This document shows, one piece after another, positions 1-7,943 of a stretch of DNA of 42,621 nt (position 1 is the first letter of the stretch; each line of letters opens with the position of its first letter). The notes under the pieces were generated by a model. It saw nothing but the letters and a program-made list of their open reading frames with translations, was not told the DNA's origin and did not search any database. The DNA comes from Moraxellaceae bacterium (GTDB taxonomy: Bacteria; Pseudomonadota; Gammaproteobacteria; Pseudomonadales; Moraxellaceae). A program made the position numbers and the translations under genes. Location of the stretch: contig JAUXVU010000003.1 in NCBI GenBank assembly GCA_030680295.1, positions 1-42,621 on the forward strand. The letters run 5' to 3'.

Positions 1-36
1 TTTGTGTTTAATGATTGGATTGTTAGTATGCAGCAT

Positions 37-98
37 GAGAGTTACCTCTTAAGTTTTGATTAAGGCTTCGACACCCACAATCAAAACTGGTAACTCTC
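37..98. repeat. Imperfect inverted repeat / hairpin at the left edge
   Basis: Two 10-base arms, GAGAGTTACC (37-46) and GGTAACTCTC (89-98), are perfectly complementary. Inside them AGTTTTGATT (52-61) pairs with AATCAAAACT (79-88). The result is a roughly 20-bp stem with a 5-nt bulge on one side and a 17-nt loop. There is no T tract, and no GTTRRRY core, so neither a terminator nor an attC is a good match. It could be an end or internal structure of the mobile element whose transposase fragment follows. Confidence 0.6.
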
Positions 99-133
99 AC
101 CTTTTCAAGGCGATGTGTCAGCTCAAGTCGGAA

Positions 134-279
134 CTAATACACATGATTATATGTCCAGAGCCAACGTGTCGCATGATCCTGCATTTCTGCTAAATCAGTA
201 AACACGTATTGGCCTAACCATTTGTGTCTTACGATTCGGTTGTATCGCTCAACATACGCATACTGTTGCAGCTTTCTAC
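134..279 (-). mobile_element. IS3-family transposase (OrfB, rve C-terminal part) remnant
   Basis: Reading the minus strand from about 279 to 143 gives a peptide with the segments AYVERYNRIVRHKWL, QYVFTDLAEMQDHATRWLW and TYNH. These match the last quarter of IS3-family integrase-core transposases, which usually read NAYIERFNRTVRYDWL...ATRWLWTYNHERPN. The frame stops two codons after TYNH, at the TAG in 134-136, so the usual C-terminal tail is missing. The N-terminal part is missing too, because sequence to the right of about 280 is already attC. It is a dead fragment that truncates the last attC of the cassette array. Confidence 0.75.
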
Positions 280-284
280 GACGT

Positions 285-352
285 TCCCCCACATTTGCGG
301 CTGGTTTGGTGCGCAGCGGAAAAACCAGTCCGACAACATGTGCTTGTTATAT
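285..352 (-). other. Truncated attC of the TrlF cassette (array left end)
   Basis: The minus strand starts with an R''-like box ATATAAC (352-346) just after the TAG of the TrlF gene. It is followed by nested inverted arms (CACAT...ATGTG, and ACTGGTTT at 322-329 with AAACCAGC at 300-307) typical of an attC hairpin. Where the R' box GTTRRRY should follow, the sequence runs into the IS3 transposase remnant. The only GTTGAGC nearby (248-254) is transposase coding sequence. The site is probably no longer recombinogenic. Confidence 0.55.
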
Positions 353-356
353 GCGA

Positions 357-3020
357 CTATAAAGAATATATATTTTGTCGCTTCAAAAATGCTCTTTCTC
401 CACCTTCGAGGATTGCACAGCAATCTTTCTGTATAGATTCTCTATCGATCGAGCCTCGGTTTACAATCGACGTTTTATCACTTGTGCTTCGTAGAGGAAT
501 AATTAACTCTGCATCGCCCAGAACTGCAATATTTGCATTGTGCGTAACAATAATTACTTGTCTCGATTCTTTTATTTTCTTTAGATTAGCAACAATAGTT
601 TTGTATACAAATTCGCTATCTAGGTGGTCTTCAGGCTGATCGATTAATAGTGGAATATTGTTTTTAGATTGAATGAGAATTGCCAGTAGAATTGACTGCT
701 GCTGACCTAACGACAATTTAGATATTGACTTAGAGATATTCTTTTTTTGACCGCCTACTTCTACTATTTTAGTCACCAAAATGTGTGGCCTATCTTCGTA
801 TGTTAGCGCCTGGAAATCCTCATATGAATTATTCTCTCCGACTTTGTCAAATATTATCTCGATATCGTCATCTGAAAAAACACGCTCCTCATTCTCATCC
901 AGAATATTTACAAATATCGACTTTCGACGACACTTAACCTCTGTAGAAAATGTTATAGGTGACATATTAGAGGATATGATTTCTGACTTTTTAACCTGTG
1001 AAGTCCTCCAGCCCATCATTTGCTTGAGAAGTTCTTCAAACCTTGGCGAGTACCCCCCTTCGGTGAATTTCGCTAAAACGAATAACCCATCAACTGAGTT
1101 TTTTAAATTATTGTTTATCTGTGTACTAAAAGAATATCGTTTTTTATATATACTTTTTTTCAGCTCAATCCGCTGCTGCAGTAGCTCAGCTCTTTCGTTC
1201 TCTGTTTCAGTCAGCTTAATCTGGTCAGCTTTTAGCTTTCTAAGTCGCTTCTCATAATACTCAAGATCTTTAGCAATCTGATTAATCTTACCAATATCAA
1301 AAGGAATGCCTGCTTTCTCTAATTCCGACTTTTTATCGTCAATTTGCTGTTGAATTTCAGACTCCTTTGACCTCCACGATTCAAGTTGAATCTTAAGAAG
1401 GCTAACTTTTTCTTCTAAAGCGACATTTAACTCGTCAGATTTACCTGCTACAATTTCAGAAAAATCGTTAACTAGCTTCTTTACTTGAGCTATCTGATCT
1501 TTTCCTACAATTATTTCATCATCAGAAAATTCATCAAAGTATTCAAATAATGTTGAATCCTTAAGAACTTCTCGATAGCTTTTAACAAGATTATTTAACT
1601 GCTGTATTAGATCGTCTCTTATCCCCTTCTCTTTGACCAAAGCAATTTGATGCTTAACAAGATCACCAACCTTATCTTGTTCTAGCCGCGACTTTTTATC
1701 CTTAAGAGAATTAAGTTGCCGTTCGGTATCTTTTATTGCTGCAACCTCAATTCGCAACTTCCCTAGAGTACTCTGATTATCAAGCAGCAATTGGCAGAGA
1801 TTTGCATCCTCTAACTTTAAATTCTCTATTTCCAAAAATCCGTCAAGAAAGTTTAGTAAATTTTGAGGGTCGTCATCACTATTCTTAATTGTATCCGCCG
1901 TTTCACTTTGTCCATAACACTCCATTGGAACGCTTTGGAGGCCATCATCTCCATCCGTGTGATTGAAAGCATAACTATTCTTGGATCGACGGAATTCAAT
2001 TACCTTTCCTGTTTCATCTTCATAAAACAAACTAATATCATCGGGCCACACATCACTATCAACTACATTCTTCGAAGATTCATTTCCTGATGCTACGCGA
2101 ATAATCTCCATCAATGTTGACTTGCCGGTCCCTCTGCCTCCTATTATGCAGCTTAGATTACTACTGAAATCAATAAACTGATCATCCAGCAGCCCCCCCT
2201 TAATCTGCACTTTGACAAATTTTGGAATCTTTTCAGGAATTACATCTTCGATACGAACTCGTGATTCATAGGATATCAAAGCAATGCGGAGTGCCTGAAA
2301 GCTCAATTCATCAACTTTAAAACGTGTTAGCTTCTTATTTCCTTCTGCGTTTGTTCCAAGCTTATTTATTGAATGTGAATCTGAGGACATGACTTTAGCT
2401 AGTATTACATCATCATGTAGGTTAAGTTTTTTTCTTCGCGCTTTTACAAGAGCCAATCGATTACTATCTGAATCTTCATCTGTATAAAGCTCAAGACTAC
2501 CTTTTTTACTTATTTCAAGAGCAAGCAATGCTGGATGGCAGAATATATCATCCATTTGAGAATTAAATCTTACTACCGTCTTTTCAAAGCCAGAATCTAG
2601 CTCAATGTGTGCAAGGACTCCAAAACCATTGAATTGTGAAGCTATATTTAGGCACTCAACAATGCCCTGTGAGCAGCGCTCTTTGTCCTCAGAAATAGTA
2701 AGTTTTCCGTGAAAGGATCTTAACTCTTGAAAGCTAGAAAAATAAACAAGAAGGTGGCCCTGCGTTGTACTCACCTCAATTCCGGGTACTACAAATATGT
2801 CCTTGCCTGTAGCATAATCAATTGCAGCCTTACTATTTAGAATTTCGTTGTGATCTGTAATGCTGATTATTTTCAGATTGGAATCTATTGCTGTGTCTAC
2901 AATTCTTTCAGGCGTCATATTTTGATCAGTAACGTCAAAAGAACCTGAATCTTTTCCATAAGAATGTATGTGAAGATCAGCTCGAACAAACCTAGCTCCA
3001 TTGTTAAAAGTTATATCCAA
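357..3020 (-). CDS. TrlF-type PHP-domain / SMC-like ABC ATPase (887 aa)
   Basis: The N-terminus carries a PHP-type metal-dependent phosphoesterase domain: ADLHIHS at residues 14-20, SITDHNE near 53 and SSDSH at 212-216. An ABC/SMC-like ATPase follows, with Walker A GGRGTGKST (294-302), a long coiled-coil insertion (about 400-660), signature LSLGQQQS, Walker B LLIDQPEDHLD and H-loop VIIVTHN. This layout is that of TrlF-family AAA-like ATPases. Similar PHP-ATPase proteins occur in defence islands, so a role in cleaving nucleic acid or nucleotides during infection is inferred, not shown. The start is TTG (3018-3020) with AGGAG seven bases upstream; no better ATG exists. At 2.7 kb it is very large for an integron cassette. 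It is the distal cassette, next to the IS remnant. Confidence 0.8.
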   Translation of the reverse strand: MDITFNNGARFVRADLHIHSYGKDSGSFDVTDQNMTPERIVDTAIDSNLKIISITDHNEILNSKAAIDYATGKDIFVVPGIEVSTTQGHLLVYFSSFQELRSFHGKLTISEDKERCSQGIVECLNIASQFNGFGVLAHIELDSGFEKTVVRFNSQMDDIFCHPALLALEISKKGSLELYTDEDSDSNRLALVKARRKKLNLHDDVILAKVMSSDSHSINKLGTNAEGNKKLTRFKVDELSFQALRIALISYESRVRIEDVIPEKIPKFVKVQIKGGLLDDQFIDFSSNLSCIIGGRGTGKSTLMEIIRVASGNESSKNVVDSDVWPDDISLFYEDETGKVIEFRRSKNSYAFNHTDGDDGLQSVPMECYGQSETADTIKNSDDDPQNLLNFLDGFLEIENLKLEDANLCQLLLDNQSTLGKLRIEVAAIKDTERQLNSLKDKKSRLEQDKVGDLVKHQIALVKEKGIRDDLIQQLNNLVKSYREVLKDSTLFEYFDEFSDDEIIVGKDQIAQVKKLVNDFSEIVAGKSDELNVALEEKVSLLKIQLESWRSKESEIQQQIDDKKSELEKAGIPFDIGKINQIAKDLEYYEKRLRKLKADQIKLTETENERAELLQQRIELKKSIYKKRYSFSTQINNNLKNSVDGLFVLAKFTEGGYSPRFEELLKQMMGWRTSQVKKSEIISSNMSPITFSTEVKCRRKSIFVNILDENEERVFSDDDIEIIFDKVGENNSYEDFQALTYEDRPHILVTKIVEVGGQKKNISKSISKLSLGQQQSILLAILIQSKNNIPLLIDQPEDHLDSEFVYKTIVANLKKIKESRQVIIVTHNANIAVLGDAELIIPLRSTSDKTSIVNRGSIDRESIQKDCCAILEGGERAFLKRQNIYSL

Positions 3021-3112
3021 AATAATCTCCTAATCCTAAATGCGCAGCACCATCATGCTACAAATATTATATTCAGCTCTTTTTTAGCCAAATTAAAATT
3101 TCGAACTACTCG

Positions 3113-3195
3113 ATCTAACGGGCATATAACGCCGCGTTCTGCGGAAAATTTGGATCTCCGCAGGAAATTTGTCCGACAACAGCGCCTTGTTAAGG
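3113..3195 (-). other. attC site of the DarT/NADAR cassette
   Basis: On the minus strand the R''-like box CCTTAAC overlaps the region just after the TAG of the NADAR gene, and the site ends in R' GTTAGAT (3119-3113), which fits GTTRRRY. Between them lie inverted arms around TCCTGCGGA and TCCGCAG. Length about 81 bp. Confidence 0.7.
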
Positions 3196-3891
3196 CTATA
3201 TGAGGCTATCTTGAACACCGATATTCCTTTTTTGCTTTGTATAATGGGTTTTTAGAGTTTCCAAAAAGTCTTCTGGGGATGAAAGTGCCTCGCTGATTAT
3301 TCCAGTTTTAACTAGACTCAGATAAACAGCCACAGAATGTGCTTGACAATTTATTGACTTTTTAGGGTTGAATTCGATATCAGTAAAAGCATCAAATAAA
3401 ATAACCTCTTTAGACAACTCATCATTGTTTGCTAGCGCATTAATGTATATCCAATCATAGAAATAGGTTCTGGGCTCAAGTGGAAAAATTTTTCCGAAAA
3501 ACTCAAAACCTATAAGTTGGCCGGATTCTTTAAGCCTAATATCTTTTTTTGCTGATAAAGAATCTAAACCAAACAGATCTTTGTATGGTCCGCCTCTTAA
3601 AAAGACTTTGCTTCCTTGAAAAGCGGTCTCAACAGTGAGTATATTTTTTTTCTTTTTAGTTTCAATCCTCAAATTAAATGCAGAAAGCTTTATTCCAAGC
3701 TCGTCTTCAGATTTGCTAGATATTTCTAAAACACGCCCAAAACCTAGACTATGTGCAACGCTGTGAAACTCGGAAATTGACTTTTGTTTTTGAGATTTTG
3801 CCATTCCAGGGTGCCACTTGAAATCTAAAAGCCTTTCTTCAGCACCTGGCTCTCCGGACATCTTAGGAATAAATAGTGGTCTTGTCGCCAT
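3196..3891 (-). CDS. DarT1-associated NADAR-family antitoxin (ADP-ribosyl-guanosine hydrolase)
   Basis: The protein (231 aa) resembles the NADAR-fold proteins encoded next to DarT1 toxins. Segments typical of the family are RPLFIPKMSG near the N-terminus, FKWHPGMAKSQKQKSI, LEISSKS, GIKLSAFNL, AFQGSKVF followed by GGPYKDLF, and FPLEPRTYFYDWIYINAL. In known pairs the NADAR enzyme removes ADP-ribose from guanine in DNA, reversing the toxin. The start is taken as ATG at 3891-3889, overlapping the toxin stop by one base (TAATG), so translation is coupled. An in-frame TTG two codons upstream is less likely. Being the second gene of a toxin-antitoxin pair inside one cassette fits an antitoxin role. 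Confidence 0.75.
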   Translation of the reverse strand: MATRPLFIPKMSGEPGAEERLLDFKWHPGMAKSQKQKSISEFHSVAHSLGFGRVLEISSKSEDELGIKLSAFNLRIETKKKKNILTVETAFQGSKVFLRGGPYKDLFGLDSLSAKKDIRLKESGQLIGFEFFGKIFPLEPRTYFYDWIYINALANNDELSKEVILFDAFTDIEFNPKKSINCQAHSVAVYLSLVKTGIISEALSSPEDFLETLKTHYTKQKRNIGVQDSLI

Positions 3892-4502
3892 TACCAATGC
3901 TCATGATCTAATCGAGCTGAGTAAAACGCTCGGTGATAGAGAAAATCGAAGTTTAGATGTCTTGCTTTTAAATCCTGCTCTGTTTGCTTATCAGGAGTAA
4001 TTACTCCTTCAATGTACTGAGGCTCAATTGTGTCGAAGACCAAGATTTCAGCTTGTGGGTTGGTCGGGCAAGCATCTGGCAACTTTAAAGTTGCCCTATC
4101 CGGCTTTCCTGCTACGGGATCAAACATCCTTAGAAAGGCAGCAACACCTTTTCTATTTTGTATTGGAATCGCTGTAACATTATTGCTTGCTGCATTTTCA
4201 TGGCAAAACGCACAATCTTTAAGCCAGAGTATTTCGGGCTTAAAGGCCACAACAACCCAAGCTTGACTGGAGTTTTGACGCCTGAGGCTATAAAACATCT
4301 TATAATTTGGATGACTTATTGATAGGCAGTTAGCAGTTTTTTGTCCATCCATTCGATATTGATCGTTGAATGCTACAGCCGCTCCCTGAGCTTCAAGTGT
4401 AGCTCTAGGTATAAGCCCATTAGCGAGAATCGAATCCACATTCTCAATTTTTGTAAAATGCCATACGTAATCGATACTTCGGCTTTTTACTTCGTTCTCC
4501 AT
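3891..4502 (-). CDS. darT: DarT-family DNA ADP-ribosyltransferase toxin (DUF4433)
   Basis: A 203-aa protein with the DarT signature WHFTKIENVDSILANGLIPR at residues 14-33, where the family usually has WHFTHIDNL.SIL..GL. A central NDQYR...FYSLRRQN region follows, and then the catalytic-glutamate segment AEILVF (E152) with PQYIEGV after it. DarT enzymes transfer ADP-ribose from NAD+ to bases in single-stranded DNA, blocking replication; DarTG systems restrict phage. The partner here is a NADAR protein, not the macrodomain DarG, which points to the guanine-modifying DarT1 branch. Start ATG has GGAGATTGG just upstream. The gene overlaps the downstream antitoxin by one base. Confidence 0.8.
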   Translation of the reverse strand: MENEVKSRSIDYVWHFTKIENVDSILANGLIPRATLEAQGAAVAFNDQYRMDGQKTANCLSISHPNYKMFYSLRRQNSSQAWVVVAFKPEILWLKDCAFCHENAASNNVTAIPIQNRKGVAAFLRMFDPVAGKPDRATLKLPDACPTNPQAEILVFDTIEPQYIEGVITPDKQTEQDLKARHLNFDFLYHRAFYSARLDHEHW

Positions 4503-4530
4503 TCCAATCTCCTGATGGTTCTACCAGTAA

Positions 4531-4594
4531 GCCTAGCGTTTGAGCTCAGGCCGCGGCTCGTCAGGGCCGTCGCGCCTACAACGAATGGTTGGGC
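4531..4594 (-). other. attC site of the TIR-RsiV cassette
   Basis: Minus-strand R'' GCCCAAC (4594-4588) and a mutated R' GCTAGGC (4537-4531, consensus GTTAGGC) bound a 64-bp palindromic site. The interior is nearly identical to the sites at 5799-5861 and 11363-11426. The R' T-to-C change hits the crossover core, so mobility of the following cassette may be reduced. Confidence 0.8.
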
Positions 4595-4604
4595 GATGGC
4601 GCGA

Positions 4605-5786
4605 CTACCCTGAAATCCCCTCTACGAGTTGCAGGGCGCTGCGATAGTGCGGCTTTAGAGCATTTTCTATCGAAACGTAAGGTACAGTTACGAACTGCGA
4701 ACCGCACGCATATGCGCCAACATGATACGGGGCAAAAAGAATATCAATCCCCTCTTCGCGAAACGAGAATGACGAAAAGTCTAACCACGACTCCGTACCC
4801 CGATCTACCCACGCCGCATCAAGTAGCAACTCACCATCGCCTGCTTCGTCATATTTCAGAGACTTAAGCTCTGTACGGACATACTCCTTCAATGTCTGAA
4901 GCGCCGACTCCTTGTTGGAAAATATGTGCTCCAATGATTCAACCTGTACCAAGGGATCAAGTACGAAAGAATACGTTCGAAAGTGCGTATTTGGATGCGC
5001 CGCACCGGCTCCGTAGGTGTGTATTGCATATACAATAGACATCATCTTTCCCTTAATAGAAGGCCCTGCCGTATGCGCATCAAAGGAGTTGGTCCTGAGA
5101 AATCGCTCCTGCCCATAATTGTAATAATCCTGAGCCTGCTCAAATTTTACTTCCCTACTGGACAGTAGTTCACCTAAGAGCCACCCACTGATAAGGCCGG
5201 ACACGTCAGCCATGCCAAGGTAGCGGTCTGAACTAAGTTCGATTACTTGGAACTCAACCTCATATCCAGGAAGGCCATCCCAAGATTCCTTTCTAGTATT
5301 GAGCGTCCAATAGATCTCTTCTCGACTTTGCGCCTGCTGGATTTCAACTCCCAGACGCTCTAGCTGGAAGGCCAACGAATTCCTAACTTGCAATAGGCAG
5401 TCACCATCTCGAGCAAACACCGCATGTAAAGGCTTCAGCTGCTCCGGGAGCTCAATATCATCATCCAAGACGACGGGTACAATGTAGATGTCATCAAATA
5501 GCTTTTCAGACATTTTATCCAGCGCGATCTTAATCTCGCGCTGTAGATATCCGCGTCTGTTAACTGAATTGTTTGAGAGAAAAACGAGAACCAAGCTGGA
5601 TTTATCTAGGGATCTTTTTAATTCAAAGTCCCAGTTTTGGCCTGCCATCAATTTTCGACAGTCCATCCACACATTCAATCCATCTTTTTCCAGCGCATCA
5701 TAGAAGGGAAGCACACGACCCCTATCTGGGCTCGCGTAACTTATGAAAATTTGCGGCGTTTCTTCTGCGATCATCGTGGTTTCCAC
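4605..5786 (-). CDS. TIR domain fused to a DUF3298 / RsiV-like domain
   Basis: Residues about 11-150 form a TIR domain: IFISYASPDRGRV, a central NVWMDCRKLMAG and the putative catalytic glutamate in LQREIKIAL (E84). TIR domains of this kind hydrolyse or cyclise NAD+ in immunity. Residues about 170-390 match DUF3298, seen as YGAGAAHPNTHF, FVLDPLVQVESLEHIF and ILFAPYHVGAYACGS. That is the fold of the lysozyme-binding part of the anti-sigma factor RsiV. No signal peptide or membrane helix separates the two, so both should be cytosolic, which is unusual for a DUF3298 domain. The GTG start has GGAG 11 bases upstream, inside the attC R' sequence of the preceding site; ATG at 5774 is an alternative. 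Flanked by attC sites on both sides. Confidence 0.8.
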   Translation of the reverse strand: METTMIAEETPQIFISYASPDRGRVLPFYDALEKDGLNVWMDCRKLMAGQNWDFELKRSLDKSSLVLVFLSNNSVNRRGYLQREIKIALDKMSEKLFDDIYIVPVVLDDDIELPEQLKPLHAVFARDGDCLLQVRNSLAFQLERLGVEIQQAQSREEIYWTLNTRKESWDGLPGYEVEFQVIELSSDRYLGMADVSGLISGWLLGELLSSREVKFEQAQDYYNYGQERFLRTNSFDAHTAGPSIKGKMMSIVYAIHTYGAGAAHPNTHFRTYSFVLDPLVQVESLEHIFSNKESALQTLKEYVRTELKSLKYDEAGDGELLLDAAWVDRGTESWLDFSSFSFREEGIDILFAPYHVGAYACGSQFVTVPYVSIENALKPHYRSALQLVEGISG

Positions 5787-5798
5787 ATTCTATACAGC

Positions 5799-5861
5799 TC
5801 CAAACGTTGAGCTCAGACCGCGGCCCGTTAGGGCCGTCGATCCTGCAGCGAATTGTTATGT
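5799..5861 (-). other. attC site of the membrane-protein cassette
   Basis: R'' ACATAAC (5861-5855) contains the TAA stop of the preceding gene. The interior matches the 4531 and 11363 sites. The R' box reads GTTTGGA (5805-5799), departing from GTTRRRY. Length 63 bp. Confidence 0.75.
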
Positions 5862-6275
5862 ACCAGCACTAGAGGCAAACACGGGAACGTAAACACCATA
5901 GGCCCAGATAACGGTACCCGCCACTGAGAGCAGAATTCCTTGAATTTCACTTCGAAGCTCTTGCCGCAAACGGAGCCTTGCCCGATCTTGATTTTCCTTA
6001 GTGATCTTGGCCGCCTCTCCAGAGCTCAATGGTGGCCCGGTAACTCCGGTGCTGTTGGCAATTATGCTTTCCTGCTGGAGATACTTCTCGATGGTTGTAA
6101 AACGAATCATCGAGAACAAGCCAAAGATAGTCATTACAGCGCCGGAGGCGGCGAATAAGTTCATGTCGTTTGCAGCTTGGCCAAGTAAGAAGCTTACTGC
6201 GCAATATGCAATTACGGCAAAGACCGAAACCCCTGAGTTTAGAGCGCGAAGCATGAGTCTGTAGAAACTCTTCAT
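5856..6275 (-). CDS. Hypothetical integral membrane protein (139 aa)
   Basis: Three hydrophobic segments are visible: SVFAVIAYCAVSFLLG (about 16-31), LFAASGAVMTIFGLFSMI (about 40-57) and ILLSVAGTVIWAYGVYV (about 113-130). A charged stretch, ENQDRARLRLRQELRSE (about 93-109), lies between the second and third. No known family was recognised. Start ATG has AAAGAGG nine bases upstream. The TAA stop is embedded in the attC R'' box, as is common in integron cassettes. Small membrane proteins are frequent in cassette arrays, but no function can be assigned. Confidence 0.7.
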   Translation of the reverse strand: MKSFYRLMLRALNSGVSVFAVIAYCAVSFLLGQAANDMNLFAASGAVMTIFGLFSMIRFTTIEKYLQQESIIANSTGVTGPPLSSGEAAKITKENQDRARLRLRQELRSEIQGILLSVAGTVIWAYGVYVPVFASSAGT

Positions 6276-6291
6276 GCGTGGAAACCTCTTT

Positions 6292-6325
6292 ATAGCGTTA
6301 TGTCGGCTGGGGAGACTTGTTAAAC
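6292..6325 (-). other. Severely shortened attC remnant
   Basis: Only 44 bases separate the start of the membrane-protein gene from the stop of the DUF1889 gene. A consensus R'' box GTTTAAC (6325-6319) holding the TAA stop is present. After about 25 bases comes a core-like ATAACGCTATAA without a valid GTTRRRY. The hairpin arms have been lost, so this is best read as an internal deletion of an attC. Confidence 0.5.
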
Positions 6326-6634
6326 ATTATTTGTCACCCTATCTTTAAGAATTTGAATAATATTTGACTTTAAAATCCCCTTATTTTTAATAACAACTCT
6401 GCCGCCTGACCCTATTTTTTGAGCTAAATCACCGAGTTCTTTGGCATGCTTAGGCTGCCATCCATTTGCAACAGCCCACTGAGTTACTTCTAAACCAATT
6501 AATGGCTCACCTTCCTTGTAAAGAGCCTTGAAATATTCTTTTGCCGCAGATTCGTCAGATGGGTGAAGAATCCCATTTGAAAGGTTAACCATTACAGTAA
6601 GACTTTTAAGCGCTTCTTCTACTAGTGGTGTCAT
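6320..6634 (-). CDS. DUF1889 / YoaC-like protein
   Basis: A 104-aa soluble protein that matches the small DUF1889 family (E. coli YoaC) along its length. The shared pattern is AAKEYFKALYKEG, then NGWQPKHAKELGDLAQK, then GGRVVIKN near the C-terminus. The function of the family is unknown. The start is ATG at 6634, with only a weak GGAA upstream. It is a cassette gene with its stop in an attC R'' box; the attC itself is largely deleted, so this cassette and the membrane-protein cassette downstream may now move as one unit. Confidence 0.7.
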   Translation of the reverse strand: MTPLVEEALKSLTVMVNLSNGILHPSDESAAKEYFKALYKEGEPLIGLEVTQWAVANGWQPKHAKELGDLAQKIGSGGRVVIKNKGILKSNIIQILKDRVTNNV

Positions 6635-6659
6635 TTTTATTCCATGTGTTGATATTGAT

Positions 6660-6720
6660 GCTCAACGCCTTGAGTAAGCTGCTGAGACGCGACGCAGCGA
6701 AGTACGGGTCGGCGTTACCA
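6660..6720 (-). other. attC site of the FRG cassette
   Basis: Minus strand: the R''-like box TGGTAAC (6720-6714) and R' GTTGAGC (6666-6660, fits GTTRRRY) enclose arms AACGCC and GGCGTT next to the boxes. Length 61 bp. Confidence 0.75.
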
Positions 6721-6734
6721 ATTTAGTATCCGTC

Positions 6735-7838
6735 TTACCGATCAAAGTTTCGTTCTCGAAGCTCTTCACAAACCCCGTCAATGCTCGGAAACATTGAACC
6801 TGCCGTGATTCCCATAAAGCGTAAATCTGCCATTACATGACATCTCGCCCGCGCTGGTATGTCAATTGCCTGAAGAAACTTAATCCCGGACTCCTTCTCC
6901 TTTTCGAGTAGATAGGCCTCTATGTCATATAGGTTCGTGGCGGTCGTGACAGCCTGTTGAGGAACGATCCTAGGATTGTCGATGGCAATGAACTCCGACA
7001 CCGATAAGTGAGGAAACGCTGGGTCTAGGTTTTCAACTTGCCTGTAACGAGATTGCCACTCTTGATTATTAAAGAAATAAATTCTTACTGACTCGTCACC
7101 GGAGTAGTTAATGGGACGATCCCGAAACGCAAAGAATGCTGCTACATAAGGGGAGTGAGACCAATCTAGAAGAGGGGTTGGATACCCATGATGCTGCAGT
7201 AAATTAAAAAAAGCGCCATTTTGCTCTGGGACCGTAAGGTCAAAAAAGTGAGAAGTAATGGCGCTGAGGCGTTGATGTAATTTCTTTACATCCCTAGAGA
7301 TAAATTCGCTGATTCGATAGCGCTCACGACGGTGGAACGACGTACATAACCTCCATGGCTCCCTCTGCCCACGGAAAAGGTATCCTGCCTCAGAAAGTTT
7401 AGAAACATGTTCTTTGAACTCTACCCAAGACATCACCTGTCCCGAAATCTTTGAGCCTGTCCTCTGATCTGGTCGCGTCAACTCCGCCGAAAACGTCACC
7501 CCGATATCTGTCGTGCCATCTATATTTAGAGAGTTGCCCACTTGCCTGATTTGTGTTCTTGCTTGTTGGGAATGAGCCACCCCCTCAGGATACAGAGCCT
7601 TGATTTCATCCCAAGAGGTTTGGAATCCGCTTCTAGGATCAATTGGCGCAGCAAATGCTGTAACCGAGTGTTCTAAGCTTTTATCTTCCGTAGCAAAATA
7701 TGCAACGGTACCGGGGAGGCCATTTTCTTCGGGATGCAGATACGCAACACCTTCAAAATGATCACCTACTTCATCGATATTGATCATTATCTTTCCGGTA
7801 GTACTTCCGGAGTATTTTCCGAGCCATTGTCCCCTCAT
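6735..7838 (-). CDS. FRG-domain protein (putative defence protein)
   Basis: Residues about 125-230 carry an FRG domain: the name-giving YLFRGQREPWRL, then FFNLLQHHGYPTPLLDWSHS, then PYVAAFFAF. FRG domains are found in phage and defence-related proteins, but their biochemical role is not settled. The N-terminal 110 residues form a separate predicted domain of unknown family. The longest reading frame starts at ATG 7868, but there the R' box GTTAGAC (7863-7857) lies inside codons 3-4. That start would have been supplied by the preceding attC. ATG at 7838, preceded by AGTAGG, gives a 367-aa protein whose start travels with the cassette, so it is preferred. Confidence 0.75.
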   Translation of the reverse strand: MRGQWLGKYSGSTTGKIMINIDEVGDHFEGVAYLHPEENGLPGTVAYFATEDKSLEHSVTAFAAPIDPRSGFQTSWDEIKALYPEGVAHSQQARTQIRQVGNSLNIDGTTDIGVTFSAELTRPDQRTGSKISGQVMSWVEFKEHVSKLSEAGYLFRGQREPWRLCTSFHRRERYRISEFISRDVKKLHQRLSAITSHFFDLTVPEQNGAFFNLLQHHGYPTPLLDWSHSPYVAAFFAFRDRPINYSGDESVRIYFFNNQEWQSRYRQVENLDPAFPHLSVSEFIAIDNPRIVPQQAVTTATNLYDIEAYLLEKEKESGIKFLQAIDIPARARCHVMADLRFMGITAGSMFPSIDGVCEELRERNFDR

Positions 7839-7856
7839 CAAACCTACTCTCTTATC

Positions 7857-7943
7857 GTCTAACGCCATTTATAAGCGGTGCGGCCGCTAGGCCGCGTCCG
7901 GTTGAGGCTCGACAGGGCCGTAGTCTGCAAGTAGTACTTAGCC
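7857..7943 (-). other. Degenerate attC fused to the end of a decayed gene
   Basis: The consensus R' GTTAGAC (7863-7857) and an inner part resembling the common attC interior (ACGGCCCTG...ACGCGGCC) are present. No proper R'' box exists; the expected place reads GCTAAGT. The reading frame of the upstream pseudogene runs through the whole site and stops at the TAG inside R', so the 3' end of that gene and the left half of the attC were deleted together. Confidence 0.6.

Noticed and set aside
1..142. CRISPR or direct-repeat array at the left edge
   Set aside because: Only one inverted repeat is present; there are no regularly spaced direct repeats.
248..254. GTTGAGC as the R' box of the last attC
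   Set aside because: It codes V-E in the transposase fragment and lies outside the attC hairpin.
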